Shown: one piece after another, positions 20,212-31,828 of the stretch
Numbering within the stretch: the stretch's first letter is position 1
Layout of the letters: each line of letters begins with the position of its first letter
NCBI RefSeq assembly: GCF_000801105.2
Contig: NC_079514.1
Span: forward strand, 10,788,001-10,852,000
Length of the DNA: 64,000 nt
Direction: 5' to 3'
Source: Raphanus sativus
Taxonomy: Eukaryota > Streptophyta > Magnoliopsida > Brassicales > Brassicaceae
Notes under the pieces: generated by a model
The model's input: the letters and a program-made list of their open reading frames with translations, nothing else
The model's database searches: none
Told to the model about the DNA's origin: nothing
Program-made: the position numbers and the translations under genes

Positions 20212-23200
20212 TTACTTCTTCTTCCTCCCACCACCTCCCTTGGTTTTCTTATTTGCTGCTCCTTTAGCGTTACTCTCCGGGATATCCTAGTAGCAAGTAA
20301 AAACAGTTCGTAAGTACCAAATGATCGATGTATATCTAGAAACACAAACTAGAGTGCTTTACCGATCACAAGAATCTTAAGAATGGGATGCTCTTAGTCT
20401 ATATAAGATAGTTTCCAGCTCAAACCGTAAAAGCCTAAAAAGAACTACTTATGGCAATTTGATTTTAAATGTTCACCATGATATTTAGATTCTTGTGCCT
20501 ATGCCAACTCCAGCCATTTGAAAAGAGAGATTGGAACCAGGGGCTAGAGGGAACAGCCTAAGGCTAACAATGTTATTGGAGGTGTTCCATCCAAAAGCAT
20601 GCATAGAGGACATATTATTGCTGATAGCTGGTTTATACTGCCGGATCAAGCATTTGGTACCCTGTGATCCAGTATATTGAGGAATCACCTCAGAGACAAA
20701 ACTATGCATATAAAGTTTACCTAGAGTGTGTAAAATGCACATAAATTTCAATCCACTTGTGGACGTGTGTTAAGAGTTTGTGGCAGTCATCACATGAACA
20801 TGGATGAATTCATAATCACAAGATGCAGCGTATAAGTAGAAGGGAAGGAGCTTAAGAACTAATGGGTTCAACCATATAAGAGACTAACCTTTCTTTTGGC
20901 AGGCACCGATGAGCTAGCGACTGGCTTGAAAAATGACTCCAGCCTGTGAAATATTTAAGAAAATAAATGAATGGAAGGGAGGGAGGGAGGAAGATAGACG
21001 CTTAAACCACTACTAATTTGTTCAGAAGGTGCCAAACCTTCCCTGGGATGACTTGTTCTTTGCAGATTTGATTTTCTCTACCGCCTATATAATAAAATTA
21101 GATCAACCAACACATTTTGTCAGAGTAAATGATTGCACATATACGGAAACAACGAACAGAGTATATGGTAACATACCTTGGTTACCCTATCTATGTTGAA
21201 TCCATTTTCATTCACCAAAAACTGAACGATACCCTGGCGAAGGAGAATAACTAAGAAAATATCCTGAAGAGATTTAAAGAATTTGTAGCACAGAAAAGGG
21301 GAAAACTAGGTTCCTACCTCTTCATCTGGAGAGGTCCACTTGATATCAAGCTGCTCTTCATCAGTTAAGACATCAGGTTCTTTAAAAAGTCTACGAGCTT
21401 CATTATATGGCCATTCCTCAGGTATCTGATACCTGTTTAAGATACCACAGTGATAGAGTTTTTAACGCTCTGTGGCTAATGTTTCTTGGAACAACAGGTT
21501 TAAATGTAAGAAATTCAACAAAGGTGACAGGACGGATTAATTTAGAATAGACTACAACTGTTTTAAGAATAAGACACAGGCAAACTGCAACCAACTAGAC
21601 TAATTAAGAGTTATAACCTTCATTATATTGGTTGGTATGACCTCCTTATCTCATAAATCTCATAAAATCGTCACCAAATCAAAGTACTATTTGATGGTTA
21701 AACAGAGTCAAACCTTTCTTTGTTTATATTTTCGAGGATAGCCTCAATAGATCCATGCTGGCGAATAAGCTTTAGCGCAGTCAGCCCTCCAATACCTGAG
21801 GTACAAAATACATATTAGGTCCTAACCTGAGTTCTACTTTTTTAACAGATGAAAAAAAACACAATGTTGATCTATATCAGCCCCCAGATGAAAGATATTA
21901 AGAGAGAAGAGAAAAAAAAAACTCTAGATACCTCGGATGCTGTCACAATAGTCGCATCCCGACAATATGCACAAGTCGATGAACTGATCCATGGTAAGTT
22001 GAAGCTCTTCTAAAATCTGAAACAAGATCACAAGATCAGAAGATCATCTCATTGACTTAACAAATCGAAGAGAGGATAGTGTTGAGTGAGGGGGAAAACC
22101 TTGGCAACGTCAAATTCCATGACAGGGATCTTTCTGGAGCTAGGATCCATCAGGTGGCGAAGAAATTTAGGAGCTCCAAAAGTTAAGGAGTCCATATCTT
22201 CAGATGCCACACCATACACCTAAACAGATAGAAGCATATCATAAGCAAAAAAAATGCAGCTAATATACCTTGCAAAACGTCCACTTAGGCACTGGTCACT
22301 TTAAACTGTCAGTAAAACACCTGAAATGAGAACAGAGAAAAGAATACAGACCTTTCCTGCTTTGCAAAGTGCAGCACATTGCGCTTCTGCTTCGGAAGTG
22401 GCCTGTATGGATCAAAAAAACGCATCAGTCTCGTTAGCCATTTAAATTATTACGAAGAAAAAACATAAAAGATTTAGGGTCTGGGACCTCAACAACGGGA
22501 ACCCCCATGAGTTTCAAGAGTCTTTTGCAGTCGTCATTGTGTTGCTTTGTCACCTGGAGAGAGATGGATATTAGAAATGTATTAATCAGAGTCCTAGATT
22601 CAATGGGTTGAAGTGGAGGATGCTATTAAAAAACTGAGGAATCCAACGATTAAGATTAGAAAAAGAACAGAGCATACCTTCACAGTTCGTTTGCTGTACT
22701 TCTCAATGTCCTCCTTGTTTCCTGCCTGTCAGCAATAAATAGCTTCTCAAAGTTATGCCCTTTTCAGTAGTAAAAGAAAGTTAGACAAAAGTAACTAGAA
22801 AGGGAAGTAAGAGCGTGACGAAACCTCAATTGCACCGGTCAAATCTGCAGTTGCATCAGCTCTCTTGGAGTAACTGAATCAAAAGAGTAGAATGGATAAA
22901 CATAACGAACAGCAGTTAAAGAAACATCAATTCGATAGTAATTTACATACCGTTTCGCTAGTTCTTGCCTCTTTAACTCCGGGGGCTTCCCATCGAAAAC
23001 ATAGCTAATGGGAAACATTTAGAAACTAGTTCAGCAAACGTACTAGTAGTGAAAGCCAAAACCCCACAAGCCACAGAGAAGAAAGTAAAAATAATAATGT
23101 GGGGGAGGGAGAGGGAAGAAGAAGGGTTACACAGGCTTGATTCCAGCTTCGAGAAGACGAATGGTTCGATTAAACATCCCTTGCAAATGGCTAGACGTAC

Positions 23201-23686
23201 AAAATAAAAAGAGAGACATTAACACTTTCTATAAAAGAAAACAAATGCTAAAATAAACCAAAAGACATTAGACTGTGGAAAGAGAATAGATGATAACCTA
23301 GTGACTTCACCAGCTTCATTGGTGAGCATCTCAGTCCCTGTTCTCCCCACCACAATCTGCACTCAATTTATCGATTTTTCAGGAATCACATTTTACTACA
23401 GAAAGCTACTCTCTCTCTTTTTTAAGTGATTTTAGTGGCGAAAACAAAAAGGGAGAAAGAAACGAACAAGGAACTGGTAAATGCTCATGCTTGCATCAAC
23501 TGCGATTTTCCGACCGAAGTAGCTCTCGAATTTCTGCTCTTTCATTGCGTTTGGCGCATTGTCCGCCAAAAGCTTCGTTAAACCCTAAAAACAAAAAAAA
23601 AAAGATTAAACATTTAGATCGAATCCGAAAATAAAAATTGAATCTTTCCATTCATAGTAAAAACCCCATCAGACCTTGATACCCAT
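20212..23686 (-). CDS. FEN1: Flap endonuclease 1 (FEN1), 17 exons, 383 aa
   Basis: Reading the minus strand, exons are 23675-23686, 23468-23584, 23298-23356, 23131-23190, 22951-23004, 22825-22873, 22678-22725, 22488-22553, 22352-22402, 22100-22219, 21932-22016, 21714-21795, 21318-21432, 21177-21233, 21038-21084, 20889-20943 and 20212-20286. All borders are GT..AG and the sum is 1152 nt, giving 383 aa, the usual FEN1 length. The protein starts [17 protein letters not shown]. Active-site acidic residues are visible: D34 ([10 protein letters not shown]), [29 protein letters not shown] and [13 protein letters not shown] (helix-hairpin-helix). The PCNA-binding box is QGRLESFF, followed by a basic tail ending [11 protein letters not shown]1 removes 5' flaps in Okazaki fragment maturation and long-patch base excision repair in the nucleus. 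Intron 16 (20287-20888) is unusually long. Confidence 0.97.
20485..20751 (-). other. Protein-like open frame inside FEN1 intron 16
   Basis: Within the 602-bp last intron, on the FEN1 strand, is an 88-codon open frame. It reads protein-like rather than random: [20 protein letters not shown], then a Ser/Asn/Met segment, then [18 protein letters not shown] and GVGIGTRI before the stop. The other FEN1 introns are 60-280 bp. I do not recognise the family. It may be a fragment of another gene inserted in the intron, or chance. No transposon ends were found around it. Confidence 0.35.
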
Positions 23687-24146
23687 GGCGATGACAGCGA
23701 GCGAAAGTTTCAGACTCTCTCTCTCTTTCTCTCTCACAGTCTCTCCGGCGCCGATGAGCTTTGTTTTCCCGCCTCCTCAACACGTGTGGGCTCAATCCAC
23801 TAAGTCGCTCGTTAGCTTTATAAGGGTTGATGTTGCCAGGCCTGTTTACATAAATGAGCTTAATAGGCCCATGGGCTTGATTCGTAGGTTAGTTTCTTCT
23901 TTTTTGGTTCGGTGCCAGATTGTTTCAGCTTTCAATTGCTAGTTAAGAGCGTGGTCGAATGACCCAGATGAATTTTTACAATTAAAATCTGTGTCTGTGG
24001 TTCTATTTATATTGTACCAATATTTTCGGTGGCGGAAAACCTAGTTAAGAGAGTGTGTCAAAATGATGTCAAAAAAAAGAGAGTGGTCAAATGACCCAGA
24101 TGAATTTTTTCAGTTAAAAACTTTTACATGTGTTTTTATTATAAAA

Positions 24147-26222
24147 CTAGGTGATTCTCCCGTGCTCATGCACGAAAATAAATATTTACAAATAAGTATT
24201 TTACTTTGTTTGTTTATATGTTTAAAGTAATCTTTTATTTGTATGTATAAAAAATTGAATTAAATATCTTTATGTTTTAAGTATGATATTTTGTATTATT
24301 TCAACTTTTTGTTTTAAGTTGTATATAGACGGTAAATTAATGATGATTTGTTTCATTAGGTTAAAATTATCGTATTAGTAGGTAATTCAGTTTATCTTCT
24401 TATATTTGTAAATATATTTCACAAAATTTTGTATAATTTGATATATCTTATTTTATAAAAATAGAAAAAGTAAATCAGATATTCATTAATAAACATAACT
24501 TGTAAAATATTGAAAATTTATTCACGTAAATGAATATATGCAAAATAGATACGTCATAATAATTGGTTGATTGTTCATATTTTGATTGATTTCATTACTT
24601 GCATTTGGTATATTGGGCTATATAATTTTTTAATCATAATGTTTTGGTTATAATTAGACTAAAATAAAAAGATTTTGCTAATTACATTTTTTAGCTTACC
24701 TTAGGTTCATAAATATATTTATGTATAATTTATATATGTTTTTGATAAAATATATAAGTCTATATTTTGAAATTTGATAGATATTTTCTGTTTTTTATGT
24801 TTTTGGAAAAATATGAAGAAAAATACAAATAAATTTCGTTTATGTATAATCAATCTTTTATATTCTAGAAATATTATTATCTTATAGAAAAATGTCTAAA
24901 TTATTTTATTAATATTATAAATTTTCTTTTTCTTATCAAAAAATTTAATACAAATTTGATTTAACTGAACATTAAAATTAAGATAAAAACAATTTAGTTT
25001 ATTTTGAATTATATTTAAGAATGTGCATATATATATTTAAAATTATAATCTTAGGTAGATTTTTCTATCTATTTATTTTAATTAAATATATTAAACAAAT
25101 ATGGAAAATTGCATAATTGTCAAAAATTAAAATTAAAAAATATTTATAAAATCTGTAGATATATATATAAGAAACTAATGATTTTACGATTTAATTTGAT
25201 TTTATGATTTATTTCTTTTTATAATTTTCTAAAAATATGTATATATTTTTGAAATGTTTTTAATTTAAATGATATTTCGAAATTTGAAATGCCATAATTG
25301 AATATATTTATTTTAATGATGATTTATGAGTTTTTACCATATTTTTAAAAAGTCTAAAAATATTAATCGACAATAAATATAGTATATGATTTTCCATGTC
25401 ATATTAATCTTTAAATATAATTTTCCATGTCATATTAATCTTTAAAACATGTCATCAATTTTAGTAGCCATGTCACAATTATTAATCTAGGTGTTTTCCT
25501 GCACCATGTGTAGTGATGAATTTTTTTAAGTTAAATTTTATATTTTAAAATATAATTTATTAATATTATATATTTTATTATTTTACCAATAATTAATATA
25601 AATATCATTAATTAAGCATAAAATTAAGAGAAAAATTTTTATTTTTATTTTTAATTATATTTAAGAATATATATGTATATATATAAAGTTAAAATCTTAG
25701 ATAAAAATTATTTATTTCATTAGGTTAAATGTATTAAATCAACTTGTACAAAATTACTAAAAATCATATAAAATTGTATAGTTATCAAAAATTAAAACTA
25801 AATAATATTTACATAATTTGTAGATATCTAAAAGAAACTAATGATATTACGATTTTTTAAAAAAAAATCAGAAAATTCAAAAACTTTTAGATAATAAAAA
25901 TTTTATAATTATAAAAGTAAAATTATATAATATTTCGAAATTCAAAATGTCATATTTGAATATATTTATTTTAGTGATGATTTATGAGTTATTACCATAT
26001 TTTACAAAGTTTACCAAAATATAAATCAATATTAAATTTAATATATGAGTTATTGTTATATTCTACAAAGATTTCCAAAAATATATATCATCATTAAATG
26101 TAATTATCAATGTCATATTTAACCATATGACATGTCATCAATCTTAATAACCACGTTACAATTTTTTTTTGAAAACGATTGTAGAGAAGACATGTGGTAA
26201 ATTACTTCGCAAATAATGTCTA
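24147..26222 (-). mobile_element. Degenerate compound Helitron (non-autonomous)
   Basis: The left edge shows a Helitron 3' terminus on the minus strand: A followed by CTAG, then the hairpin CGTGC-TCAT-GCACG at 24161-24174. The right edge near 26222 carries a worn 5' end (minus strand TAGACATTATTTGCGAAGT) like the 5' end at 50811. A second, weaker 3'-end-like block (CTAGGTGTTTTCCTGCACC) lies at 25487, and the sequences before 25487 and before about 26165 are related to each other, so two copies seem joined head to tail. There is no coding capacity. Confidence 0.6.
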
Positions 26223-27519
26223 GGGGACTAGGAAAATATTGCAATGAACTATATCAATTATGAATTTGACCCATCTAAAAGATTGGGCTGGTTTGGCCAC
26301 TGAACATTCTGTTAATTTTTTTATTATTATTATGGTATAAATAATAATAATAATAAATTATATTCTCTTTATAAACTTGGGATTGTTTTTGACAAAAAAA
26401 GAATCACTTTGGTCAAATCGAACCCGAGAACTGATTACCCTTAGATTTCTTAGTGTAAATATTTGAATTAAGGATTATTTTCATGTGAATAACATTTAGT
26501 TAAAATTTTAAAGCCAAATATATGTATGAGAGATGGAGCAAATAAAAATGTATTTGAGTTGCCAAAATAATCTATAATAATATTAAAATTGAAGTATTTT
26601 TTCGAGGTACTTTAGTTTTATAATAATATTACAAATTGTGCCATTGTATTTTTTTAATAACATAAATAAAATGAGAGAATATTCCAAAAGAAATCAAAAT
26701 GTATTTTACCAATTTATTTAACATAAAAGTTTCCAAAATCATATACAATTATAATTCGGGTAGTAAGAAAATATATATTTAAGAAATATTCTAAAAAGAA
26801 CAATTAAATCGTGTAATTATTGGTCTTCCACCATACTTGATGAGACCCACTAGCCTCACTGATCAAGTAACACATATCTTACATAATTTATATCCGTTAA
26901 TCTGTGTTTTCAAAATTTTTTTTTTTTAAATATTTAATATAAAATTGGTAATATTTAAACATACTATTTAAAAATATTACAGCTACTAATAATATAAAAT
27001 ATTTTTGAATTCACAAAATAGTTATTTTCTATATCTATAAAAATAAATTTCCTAAATATATGCGGTTAACAACAATAATTTAGAATAATGTCTGATTAAT
27101 AAATCTAAATTCTTCTTTAAATCAATATTTTAAAAAATTAAAATACAATTGGCTTTCCTAAACTAATCTACGGTTAATGAATAAATATTTTTTCAATTAA
27201 AGTTTTTTACAGGTGATAAATTATAAAACTATAAAATATGAATCAATCGGATTATATATCAGTCATCTATCAATTCAATCAGTTAGTCTCAGATTTTAAC
27301 AATTTTTACGGGTTTCAAAAGGTTTTTAAATTTTGTTTCAAGAAAAATAATTTTTAAATAAGAATATTTTTTAAAACACAAACAGAATTTCATATCTAAT
27401 CATTAGATTAACCCGTTTGACCGTAGGTCCGAATCAGGTTTAAAAACGTTAATTTAAATGCAAAAGTAATTTAAATAGATAAAAAAATTAAAATTAACAA
27501 AACATTTATAAATTATTTA
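26223..27519. other. AT-rich non-coding region
   Basis: No gene found. There are short TAA/ATT simple repeats near 26320-26360. A B-box-like stretch near 26421 has no partner A box and is discounted. Confidence 0.4.
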
Positions 27520-27767
27520 CTCACTCTAGTTCATACTAAATGTCATTTTACATTTTTTCTTGTTATAAAAAATTGTCATTTTAAAATTTTAGTGTAGTTT
27601 TTAGTTTAACATTAGTTATAAATGCATTGATTTTATAAATAATTTCAATTCTTCTTAATTTTTATTGGTTGAATATGTGTTATTAACGAAAACTTAAATG
27701 CATTTCAATTATTTTTAATCTGTATGAAAATATCAAAATGATATTTTTTTATGAAACAAAAGGAGCG
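27520..27767. mobile_element. Possible degenerate Stowaway-type MITE
   Basis: The left end (CTCACTCTAGTTCATACTAA, then ATGTCATTTTA) and the complement of the right end (CGCTCCTTTTGTTTCAT, then AAAATATCATTTTGAT) look like worn inverted ends of the plant elements that begin CTCCCTCCGTTTCATA. No clear target duplication remains. Confidence 0.35.
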
Positions 27768-28125
27768 CATCAAAATCTAGGTTTCTATTAAAATACGTGA
27801 CGTTTTCATTATTCGTGCATGGGAATCGTATGGGGCAGAGAGTAAAAACCAAAGAACGCAACGGTGATGCTACGTGATCTTTTTCTCTAATGACTTTTTA
27901 TTAATATTCATCGACAACCAATATAATCATTGTGCATAAGCATTTTTATCAGAAACGGTGGTAGTACGTGATCAGTTAAATTATATTTACTCCCGTAAGC
28001 TCACACCGACACGATTTTATGGAGAACCGTTACATATTAATTACGCGCCACGGAAAATTACAAGGGGATAACGGTGCGCTTCATACATCAAGGTTCACAA
28101 CTAAATCCTCAAACTTTAACTAAAT

Positions 28126-28316
28126 ATCATGTGAACACAAAATAGAGGCTTACTTGGTTAAGGCTTACTTGGTTTGTTATATATCTGCCTTAACCAAGTA
28201 AGCCTCTATTTTTACTTTATAACATAAAAATAATAGTTTTGTACTTTTGTTACAAAATAGAGGCTTACTTGGTTAAGGCAGATATATAACAAACCAAAAA
28301 CACAAAATCATGTGAA
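28126..28316. repeat. Foldback repeat with 44-bp perfect arms
   Basis: Bases 28169-28212 and 28254-28297 are perfect inverted copies (44 bp) with a 41-bp loop. A third partial copy (28 bp, beginning ACAAAATAGAGGCTTAC) lies at 28137-28164. The whole is flanked by the 10-bp direct repeat ATCATGTGAA at 28126-28135 and 28307-28316, which resembles a target-site duplication of Mutator-like length. The transcript of either strand would form a long hairpin. Confidence 0.8.
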
Positions 28317-29474
28317 AATGAACAATATATCCTCAAGGATTAAAAGTTTAGAACTATTAAAACCAAGAAAGAAAGAAAAAAGAGTTAAATAAAGGTGGAA
28401 ATGTGAACCAATCTCAAAGATTGGAGTTGATACGCAAATAAAATTAAAACAAAGGTCCTTACAAAAATAAAAAGAAACAGAGCTGAGTGGAGGATAGCAC
28501 CGTAGCGTCTGGGGGTGTTTGTTTTGTAATGGCGTAACATGTGCATCGGGTTCATAGATCGCCCCACCACTTTCTTTCTCGTTCTCTCTCATCCATATAG
28601 TTTTAAATCGATTATACAATAAGACATTTATCATTATCATTATGTTTTTCACCCATGAACTATGGCATTTTCTTAGTTAGTCAAAGAGTGTTTGATTTTT
28701 TTGGCCTACAATAATTAAAATTTTCCAGTTAAGAGATCTGTTTTCATGTGAAGGATATTTTGATGTAAAGAAAATAATGTGCCACTCTTTGACAAAATAG
28801 GGTAAATGTCTATTAATTTAACATCCTTGGTTACTTCAGACTCAATCAAAACAATGATATTATGTTTGAATTCTTAAAGAATGTTTTCAATAATATAAAT
28901 GAGTTAACGGCGTTACATGATTACCAATTCCGTAATTATCGCTCATGATTCTGTAGTGCTTCTTGAGAACCATTAAGACAGATAGACAAGGTAGGTCTGA
29001 AGGAAAAAAGTCTCCAACGCGTGATTTAGAAAATAAAACCATAAATGAAAGTTATTAAGCCTACTTATCTTACTTATGTGGTTTCATGTTTTGTTTGATG
29101 TTTTCAAGTATGAACCAACATATAGTAAACAAAAAGATGGTCTTCCTGTCATAATACTTTGTGCAGAAAAAGATTATTATTTACTCTTTTATCTTTTGTA
29201 TTAGTATAAGCAATTAATTAAGAAAACCAAGGTAATGAGATTCCAAACGTGAATCCAGCCATTAAATGTTTTCTTGTAATATTTTAAAAAGACAGTCTTC
29301 TTCACTGACTTCTCCACTCTTCTGTTCTGGTCTGTCTCTTTCTTCCTCTTACTCATTATAAGTTAAAACAGAGATCTACTCTTTCACTAACACATGCAAG
29401 TTCCTGCATTTGTCCTAACTTCTTTTTTCTACTATAAGCATTTGCGATTATTGTAAAAAAAAAGAGTAAGAGAC
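28317..29474. other. Intergenic region upstream of the pectin acetylesterase gene
   Basis: No gene is seen. A pyrimidine-rich stretch near 29298-29350 and the sequence up to 29474 are probably promoter and 5' UTR of the gene at 29475. Confidence 0.4.
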
Positions 29475-31828
29475 ATGAGTAAGCTTTTCTTGTTAGGGGT
29501 TGTGGTGACAGGACTGGTTCTAGGGACTAAGGCAAATGAGTATCTAGAGTTCAATGTCACCGAGTTAGATCGCATTGAGGAATTAGAGTATGGTTTCTCC
29601 AAATCTAGCTCGAACTTTAACCCATTAATGGTCGGCCTCACACTTATCAGAGGAGCTGGTGCCAAAGGAGCCGGTACTCTCTGTCTCTCTCTGCTTTACT
29701 TCAATTCATTTACACAAAAGTGTTTTTTTGTTTGTTTATCATATACTTAGTCCAAAGACATTCTCAGATTTAAGTAGAGTTTTATATATTACAGAAATCT
29801 AATATAGACATCACTCATGTCTCTATAATAGATGCACTTTTACAGTTAGATTAATTTCTGATTCTGTAACGTGAGAGTCACATTATGTATGTGCATCTGA
29901 AATATAGTTACAAAACTAAAACAGAAAGGTGTTTTCAACCTAAGATCTGAAATTTTGTTTGTGTGTGTGTATAAATACAGTATGTTTGGATGGAACATTG
30001 CCTGGATATCACTTACACCGTGGACATGGATCCGGAGCAAATAGCTGGCTAATTCAACTAGAGGTTTAGCATTAGAAAGATTTTGTTTTATTGCACATTA
30101 GATAAAACATTATAGTTTATAAAGCCTTTTGATGGAAATTAAAAAAATGTGTGGAAAAAAGGGAGGAGGATGGTGTGACAACATAAGGAACTGTGTATAC
30201 CGAAAGAAGAGTCGTCGTGGTTCCTCTAACTATATGGAGAAACAGATTCAGTTTACAGGAATACTTAGCGATAAAGCTCAAGAAAATCCAGGTCTCTTTC
30301 TTTTTTCTTTTGTCTTCAGTGAAGAAACAACTAGCACTATTTTTGTCCTAACCTATTTCTTGTTCATTCAGATTTTTTCAACTGGAATAGAGTCAAGCTT
30401 CGTTACTGCGATGGTGGTTCCTTTAGTGGTGATAGTCAGAACAGGGTTTGTTTCAAGAAACATATAAACTTTGTCGTTGAGAGATGACACTACATTTCAT
30501 TCTTTTAAACATTTAACATATTTTTTTTTTTTGCAGGCGGCACGGCTTCAGTTTCGAGGAGAACGGATATGGAGAGCAGCAATGGACGATTTGAAATCAA
30601 AGGGAATGCGATATGCCAAACAGGTATATGTTTTTTTTCACTTTCTCAATCCTTTGCTTCTCTAATAGTCTTGTTTTTTTACGTTGATCAAACTTTAACT
30701 TGCTTAATACTCTTCAGGCACTTCTATCTGGATGCTCTGCTGGTGGTTTAGCAGTGATCTTACGATGTGATGAATTCAGAAACTTGTTTCCAGGATCTAC
30801 CAGAATCAAGTGCTTAAGCGATGCAGGCTTGTTCTTGGACACGTAAGTTACTTCTTCTTTTTTTCCTTCTCATAGTCAGCTTTGTATCCGTTGTTGAACC
30901 AGCTTGTTTTTTTCTGTGGTTGGTTAAAAGGCCTGATGTGTCCGGTGGCCACACCATCAGGAAGCTATATAACGGCGTTGTGCAGTTGCAGGGAGTGAGG
31001 AACAATCTGCCACATATGTGCACTAACCATCTCAATCCAACTTCTGTATACTCTTCCTCCTTTAAGCCAATCACTTTTTTTTTTGTATTATAAGCGCAAA
31101 CGCATAAACTTTTATGTATTTGATATGTGACAGTGTTTCTTCCCTCAAAACTTGATCAGTCAGATGAAAACCCCTCTTTTTATTGTCAATGCAGCATATG
31201 ATATTTGGCAGGTAACGTTTCTTTTTCTTAATTCAAGATTGAAACTCATTATGTTTTAATGCTAACTTAGACTGATTTGTTTTTTTTTAAAACAGATTCA
31301 AAGCAGTATAGCTCCACCAAGTGCAGACCCTCATGGGTATTGGCATGAATGCAGATTAAACCATGGAAGATGCAATGCAGCACAGCTCCGGTTCTTGCAA
31401 GGTTCTAATATTCATCTAATGATACATATCTTCTTGTAATGTGAAAACGACCTGACTAGAGACCACTCTTATGTTTGTTATTTTAACAACAGGGTTTAGA
31501 AATCAAATGCTGAGAGCTGTAACGGGATTCTCAAAGTCAAGAAAGAACGGTCTGTTTATAAACTCTTGTTTTGCTCATTGCCAAACCGAAAGGCAAGACA
31601 CTTGGTTCGCTGATGATTCTCCTGTTATCCACAAAAAGGTTAGCAGCACTTCATGTGCCTTTTACATGTTCATTACGTTTTTTGTAATAATAATTGATTT
31701 GATAAAAAAACTGAGTGTAGGCGGTGGCGATAGCGGTTGGAGATTGGTATTTTGATAGAGCAGAAGTGAAGCTGATAGATTGTCCGTACCCGTGTGATAG
31801 GAGCTGCCACAATCTTGTCTTCAGATGA
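29475..31828 (+). CDS. PAE10: Pectin acetylesterase (CE13 family), 11 exons, 416 aa
   Basis: Exons are 29475-29673, 29981-30063, 30162-30291, 30372-30445, 30537-30623, 30718-30842, 30931-31045, 31134-31211, 31296-31401, 31493-31638 and 31721-31828; all GT..AG, total 1251 nt. The protein starts with a signal peptide ([20 protein letters not shown]) and shows the family blocks [35 protein letters not shown], and S198 in SGCSAGG, D294 in NAAYDIWQ and H361 in SCFAHCQ, the Ser-Asp-His triad of plant pectin acetylesterases and Notum relatives. Length matches the family. The enzyme removes acetyl esters from homogalacturonan in the cell wall. The acceptor before exon 3 (AAAAAAG) lacks a pyrimidine tract. 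By synteny it matches Arabidopsis At5g26670. Confidence 0.95.

Noticed and set aside
23676..23942. 88-codon plus-strand ORF over the FEN1 start
   Set aside because: It overlaps FEN1 exon 1 and its promoter on the opposite strand, has no family features and is probably chance.
26401..26450. B-box-like GGTTCGATTTG on the minus strand
   Set aside because: No A box at the expected distance of about 44 bases, so not a tRNA or SINE.
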